From assembly GCF_032062135.1 (NCBI RefSeq), contig NC_092859.1, positions 49,662,710-49,726,709 on the forward strand: a stretch of DNA of 64,000 nucleotides, written 5' to 3'. Shown piece by piece: positions 61,274-64,000 of the stretch. A program made the translations under genes and the position numbers. The DNA is from Pyxicephalus adspersus. Lineage: Eukaryota; Chordata; Amphibia; Anura; Pyxicephalidae. Position 1 is the first letter of the stretch. The number at the start of each line of letters is the position of its first letter. The notes beneath the pieces are model-generated. The model was given only the letters and a program-made list of their open reading frames with translations. It searched no databases and had not been told where the DNA came from.

Positions 61274-61869
61274 CTATGTTTGCGCACGCCTCCACACCGA
61301 CAGGGCCCTGTGTACCCCCTCCTGCAAACTCAATAACCACAAGTCCGTCCCTACCGCATTCAGGTGTACTCCATCCCCCCGTAAAAACAAACCGGGCTCT
61401 GACTCCAACTCCCAATGGCGCACTGCCAGCCCCCCAATACGCACCAGAAATCGACCAACTTCTTTGTTGACCTTAATCCGAGCTCTGTTCAATTTACCCA
61501 CAGACCGCGCCTGCCTCCAGGCCTGACGTGCCACAATATCTGACCACACTAGAATCGTTCCAGGGAAAGCCTCGCGCAACCTCAAACAATCAAATTTGAT
61601 GTCACGAATAAGCTCCCTCATGGACCGCTGACCCAGGTCATTGCCCCCAGCGTGTATCACTAAGACATCAGGCGGTCTATCCAAAGCCACAAAACGATTG
61701 ACTTCCGGAACCACCCTCCCCCATTGCATGCCAGGAATACCTATCCAGCAGATCTTGGCCACTTCCCGACTTAAACCCAGCTGTCGTCCATTGAGCCGCA
61801 CGTCAGCCCTCCTGGCACCCCAGTAGACAAACGAGTGTCCCAGTATCCAAACCAGGCACGGCGCCCGTC
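61274..61869 (-). CDS. SGNH hydrolase-like domain of Ngaro-like copy 2
   Basis: Reading from a candidate splice acceptor, the frame is RAPCLVWILGHSFVYWGARR and stays open to the stop at 61274, about 197 codons. Block I Ser is in GHS, block III is HAGGNDLG with the conserved Gly and Asn, and block V is DGVHLNAVG with the catalytic Asp and His. These are the four SGNH positions. No ATG lies upstream of the Ser in this frame, which argues that the domain is made as part of a longer spliced protein. Such esterase-type domains accompany some Ngaro and CR1 elements; the substrate and purpose are unknown. Confidence 0.75.
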
Positions 61870-61970
61870 CTGTAACACAAAGAAAAAACTAAAACAGCCC
61901 AATAACATCATAACTCTCACCCCCCTTCCTCAGTCCTAAGGACCGCACCCCCACCACCTTCACAGCATAC
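61870..61970 (-). other. Candidate 101-nt intron joining recombinase and hydrolase
   Basis: The donor, read on the minus strand, is ggccag|gtatgc directly after the codons for RLYVRP. The acceptor is tttttctttgtgttacag|ga, with a clear pyrimidine tract. Removing these 101 nt joins the recombinase to the hydrolase as YVRP-GRAPCLVWILGHS with the frame preserved. Unspliced, the recombinase ends two codons later (GML then stop). Copy 1 keeps a comparable acceptor (ttttattttattcag). Confidence 0.55.
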
Positions 61971-62930
61971 CTGGCCGTACATACAACCTGAATCGTTCCG
62001 ATTCCCACCTACCTATCCGCCGTATCACGTCCGGGCCCAGGCCCCATCGCGCAGCTTCCGTGGCCGCCCCTATCCTGAAGGAATGAGAGGAGAATTGAGC
62101 CGCCGCCCGCCCTGTGGCCGACACGCATTTCTTAAAAATAGCACTAAACTGAAAACGTGTCAAAAAGGACCCATCCATATGCACAAAAAACGGACCATCA
62201 CCCTGAGGCCGCGCCCTCAGATACTCACCCACCAGGCGACAGGGACACAATGCAGCCCCCTCCAATGCTCCCAATTCCAAGCGCACACCCCTTCCCGCCT
62301 GATCCGTCTTAGATCGCCGAATCCAGACCAGCACCCTGCCTCTCCCTACGGTCACATCCGACAAAGCCAATCCCCCCGCTTGTACCCGGTTGGGACAAAC
62401 CACCTCCCCACCCTCAGCGCTGCAAAAAAAGTAAGTACAAAAACTGTCCGAAATAGCAGCGTCTCATAACCAGTGTTACAAACATCCCCTAAACAGGTAT
62501 ATAACTCACCCAGCATTTCCACTGACACCGGCCTCCTGGAATCCTTAACGCCACCCCTTTTTCTGTACCCGCGCAGCGCCTGCCGCACTAAAAAATCCTT
62601 TGTGCCATCCGCCCAGCCCATCAGCTTGAACAAAAAGGCCAAAGCCGCCAGCTTTCTTCCCACAGTGTTCCCCGAGACCCCCCTCTGCAAATTACAAAGC
62701 AAGAAAAACAACACAGTTGCCGGACTCCCCTTCGGGTCCAACCCGTCTCCTTCATTTTGCAAAAACACAAACCACTCCCTCCAGGTACCCACATACCCCT
62801 TCCAGGTCCCTTCACAAACCGAGCGTTGAATTAAACCTGCTAGGACCCCAAGGCCACCATCCACAGCGCTTCCGGGCAAGGGGTTCCCACCTCTTCGGCT
62901 TCTGGTGCTGCTTCCCGAAATCGCGCCCAC
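61960..62930 (-). CDS. Tyrosine recombinase of Ngaro-like copy 2, one frameshift
   Basis: It cuts and joins the circular DNA intermediate in DIRS-type elements, in place of an integrase. The N-terminal domain has TWKGYVGTWREWF. The catalytic domain has ALRVG (Arg I), VWIRRSKTD (Lys), SSHSFRIGAAT (HxxR), IGRWES and RLYVRP (Tyr nucleophile), all five positions. At about 62400 one G is missing in the ggtggggaggtgg run. This switches the frame from ALRVG to WFVP, whereas the other frame gives VVCPNRVQAGGL, as expected from copy 1. The frame begins inside the RNase H 3' end, overlapping it by about 90 bp in a different frame. An assembly error in the G run is an alternative to a real mutation. Confidence 0.8.
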
Positions 62931-63994
62931 TGAAACCGAGAAAGTGAGTCAGCAATCACATTGTCACAACCTGGGACATGAACCGCCCGCACATAAACAT
63001 TCCGCTGCAGACACAATAACACCAAATGCTGTAATAAACAAATCACCGGCGGGGAAGACGCCGTGTTTTTATTAATCACCTCCACCACTCCCATGTTATC
63101 GCAGTGCAAACGTACCTTGCGGTTCTCCAGCCAACGCCCCCAAAGTTCCAACGCCACCACAATGGGAAAGAGTTCTAACAACACCAAATTCTTGCACCAA
63201 CCCCTCTCCCGCCAGGACTCATGCCACTCTCCCGCGCTCCACCTGCCACCAAAGTAAGCCCCATAGCCATGCGCACCAGACGCATCCGTTACCAGATCCA
63301 AAAAACCACTATCCACCATCGGCTCCATCCACAGTGACCGCCCATTGTAAGAGTCCAAAAAACGCCGCCATACTTGTAAATCCCCTTTTAATGCCTTCGT
63401 CAGCCGCACAAAATGCCCCGGCTGTCTAACCCCGGCCGTGGCCGCCGACAGCCTACGGCAAAAAATTCTGCCCATGGGCATGATACGGCAAGCAAAATTG
63501 AGCTTCCCTAATAAGGACTGTAATTCCCGCAATTGCATTTTTTTTCTAGTGCAAGCCCTGGCCACCACACTCTTTAAATCTTCCAACTTATCCTCTGGAA
63601 GCCTGCATTCCATCTTCTCAGAATCAATGATAATACCCAAAAAACATATCGAGGACACCGGACCGACAGTCTTTTCTTTTGCCAAGGGAACCCCAAATTC
63701 CTCCGTCACATACTCCAGTGTGCCCAGCAAAGTCGGGCAAACCAACGACCCCTTAGGACCTACACACAAAAAATCGTCCAAGTAATGAATAATAGACTTC
63801 ATACCGGACACATCCCTCACCACCCACTCAATGAAAGTGCTGAAAATCTCAAACAACGAACAAGACAAGGAACAGCCCATCGGCAAGCATTTATCCACAA
63901 AAAACGACCCCCGCCACATGCAACCCAACAATGAAAAACTTTCCGGGTGTACCGGTAGCAAACGAAATGCTGACTCAATATCCGCCTTTGCCAT
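62840..63994 (-). CDS. Reverse transcriptase and RNase H, Ngaro-like copy 2 (5' partial)
   Basis: An open frame of 384 codons runs in from the right edge. RT motif A is KADIESAFRLL, motif C is YLDDFL, and a later block is KTVGPVSSICFLGIIIDS. RNase H begins at DLVTDASGAHGYGAYFGGRW (Asp 1), continues with LLELFPIVVALELWG (Glu) and LHCDNMGVVEVINK (Asp 2), and ends VPGCDNVIADSLSRFQ (final Asp). It makes cDNA and removes template RNA. The ATG at 63994 is simply the first in the window; the true RT start is upstream, outside. No internal stop is present, in contrast to the same region of copy 1. Confidence 0.9.
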   Translation of the reverse strand: MAKADIESAFRLLPVHPESFSLLGCMWRGSFFVDKCLPMGCSLSCSLFEIFSTFIEWVVRDVSGMKSIIHYLDDFLCVGPKGSLVCPTLLGTLEYVTEEFGVPLAKEKTVGPVSSICFLGIIIDSEKMECRLPEDKLEDLKSVVARACTRKKMQLRELQSLLGKLNFACRIMPMGRIFCRRLSAATAGVRQPGHFVRLTKALKGDLQVWRRFLDSYNGRSLWMEPMVDSGFLDLVTDASGAHGYGAYFGGRWSAGEWHESWRERGWCKNLVLLELFPIVVALELWGRWLENRKVRLHCDNMGVVEVINKNTASSPPVICLLQHLVLLCLQRNVYVRAVHVPGCDNVIADSLSRFQWARFREAAPEAEEVGTPCPEALWMVALGS

Positions 63995-64000
63995 TAAGCA

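Larger units (their letters stand above)
60900..64000 (-). mobile_element. Ngaro-like retrotransposon, well-preserved copy 2 (partial)
   Basis: On the minus strand it enters from the right edge with RT and RNase H, followed by tyrosine recombinase and SGNH hydrolase, then a 3' region of about 370 bp. The gag and RT start lie outside the window. The GC content is far above that of the surroundings. Compared with copy 1 it has few lesions, so it is much younger. The left limit is approximate, since the terminal split repeats were not resolved. Confidence 0.8.

Noticed and set aside
61233..63785. + strand frames over Ngaro-like copy 2
   Set aside because: Antisense shadows of RT, RNase H, recombinase and hydrolase.

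Overview
The window looks like a piece of a large, AT-rich vertebrate nuclear genome, most probably from an anuran amphibian. That is inferred from the repeat mixture: CR1-like LINE, Ngaro/DIRS-type tyrosine-recombinase retrotransposons, Tc1-like transposon, TTAA-flanked MITEs, and palindromic repeats beginning gggcctgattta. There are no bacterial-style operons, no CRISPR array, and no tRNA or rRNA gene that I can recognise. No host protein-coding gene can be named. Two short stretches (3099-3233 and 32198-32300, both +) look coding-like and could be host exons, but neither is recognised.

Almost everything interpretable is mobile DNA. Three copies of one unclassified transposon-like family sit on the minus strand at 6751-8953, 28263-30189 and about 49336-50780. 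Each carries a broken gene for a protein of about 545 residues, with an N-terminal Cys/His cluster and widely spaced conserved acidic residues. Copies A and B have short inverted ends beginning CACTG or CACAG, and TTA lies beside the ends. Copy C keeps a GC-richer upstream region with a TATA box, a perfect CRE palindrome and a CTCF-like core.

Two Ngaro-like retrotransposons occur. An old, broken one lies on the + strand at about 15345-20640. A much better preserved one lies on the minus strand from about 60900 to beyond the right edge. It has open RT-RNase H, a tyrosine recombinase broken by one missing base, and an SGNH hydrolase. In the younger copy a candidate 101-nt intron would join recombinase and hydrolase in one frame. 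A 5'-truncated CR1-like LINE fills 41035-43955 (minus), and a 3'-end scrap of the same family is at 22118-22365 (+). A decayed, internally deleted Tc1-like element is at 13980-14775.

The rest is non-autonomous DNA: five palindromic MITEs (one nested in a hAT-like repeat), TTAA-flanked MITEs that repeatedly carry a consensus 5' splice donor, three fold-back elements at 38083-38844, 54127-56771 and 58255-59016, a 195-bp hairpin at 33804-33998, and (TA)n tracts. Long stretches between these are AT-rich DNA in which I see no gene.
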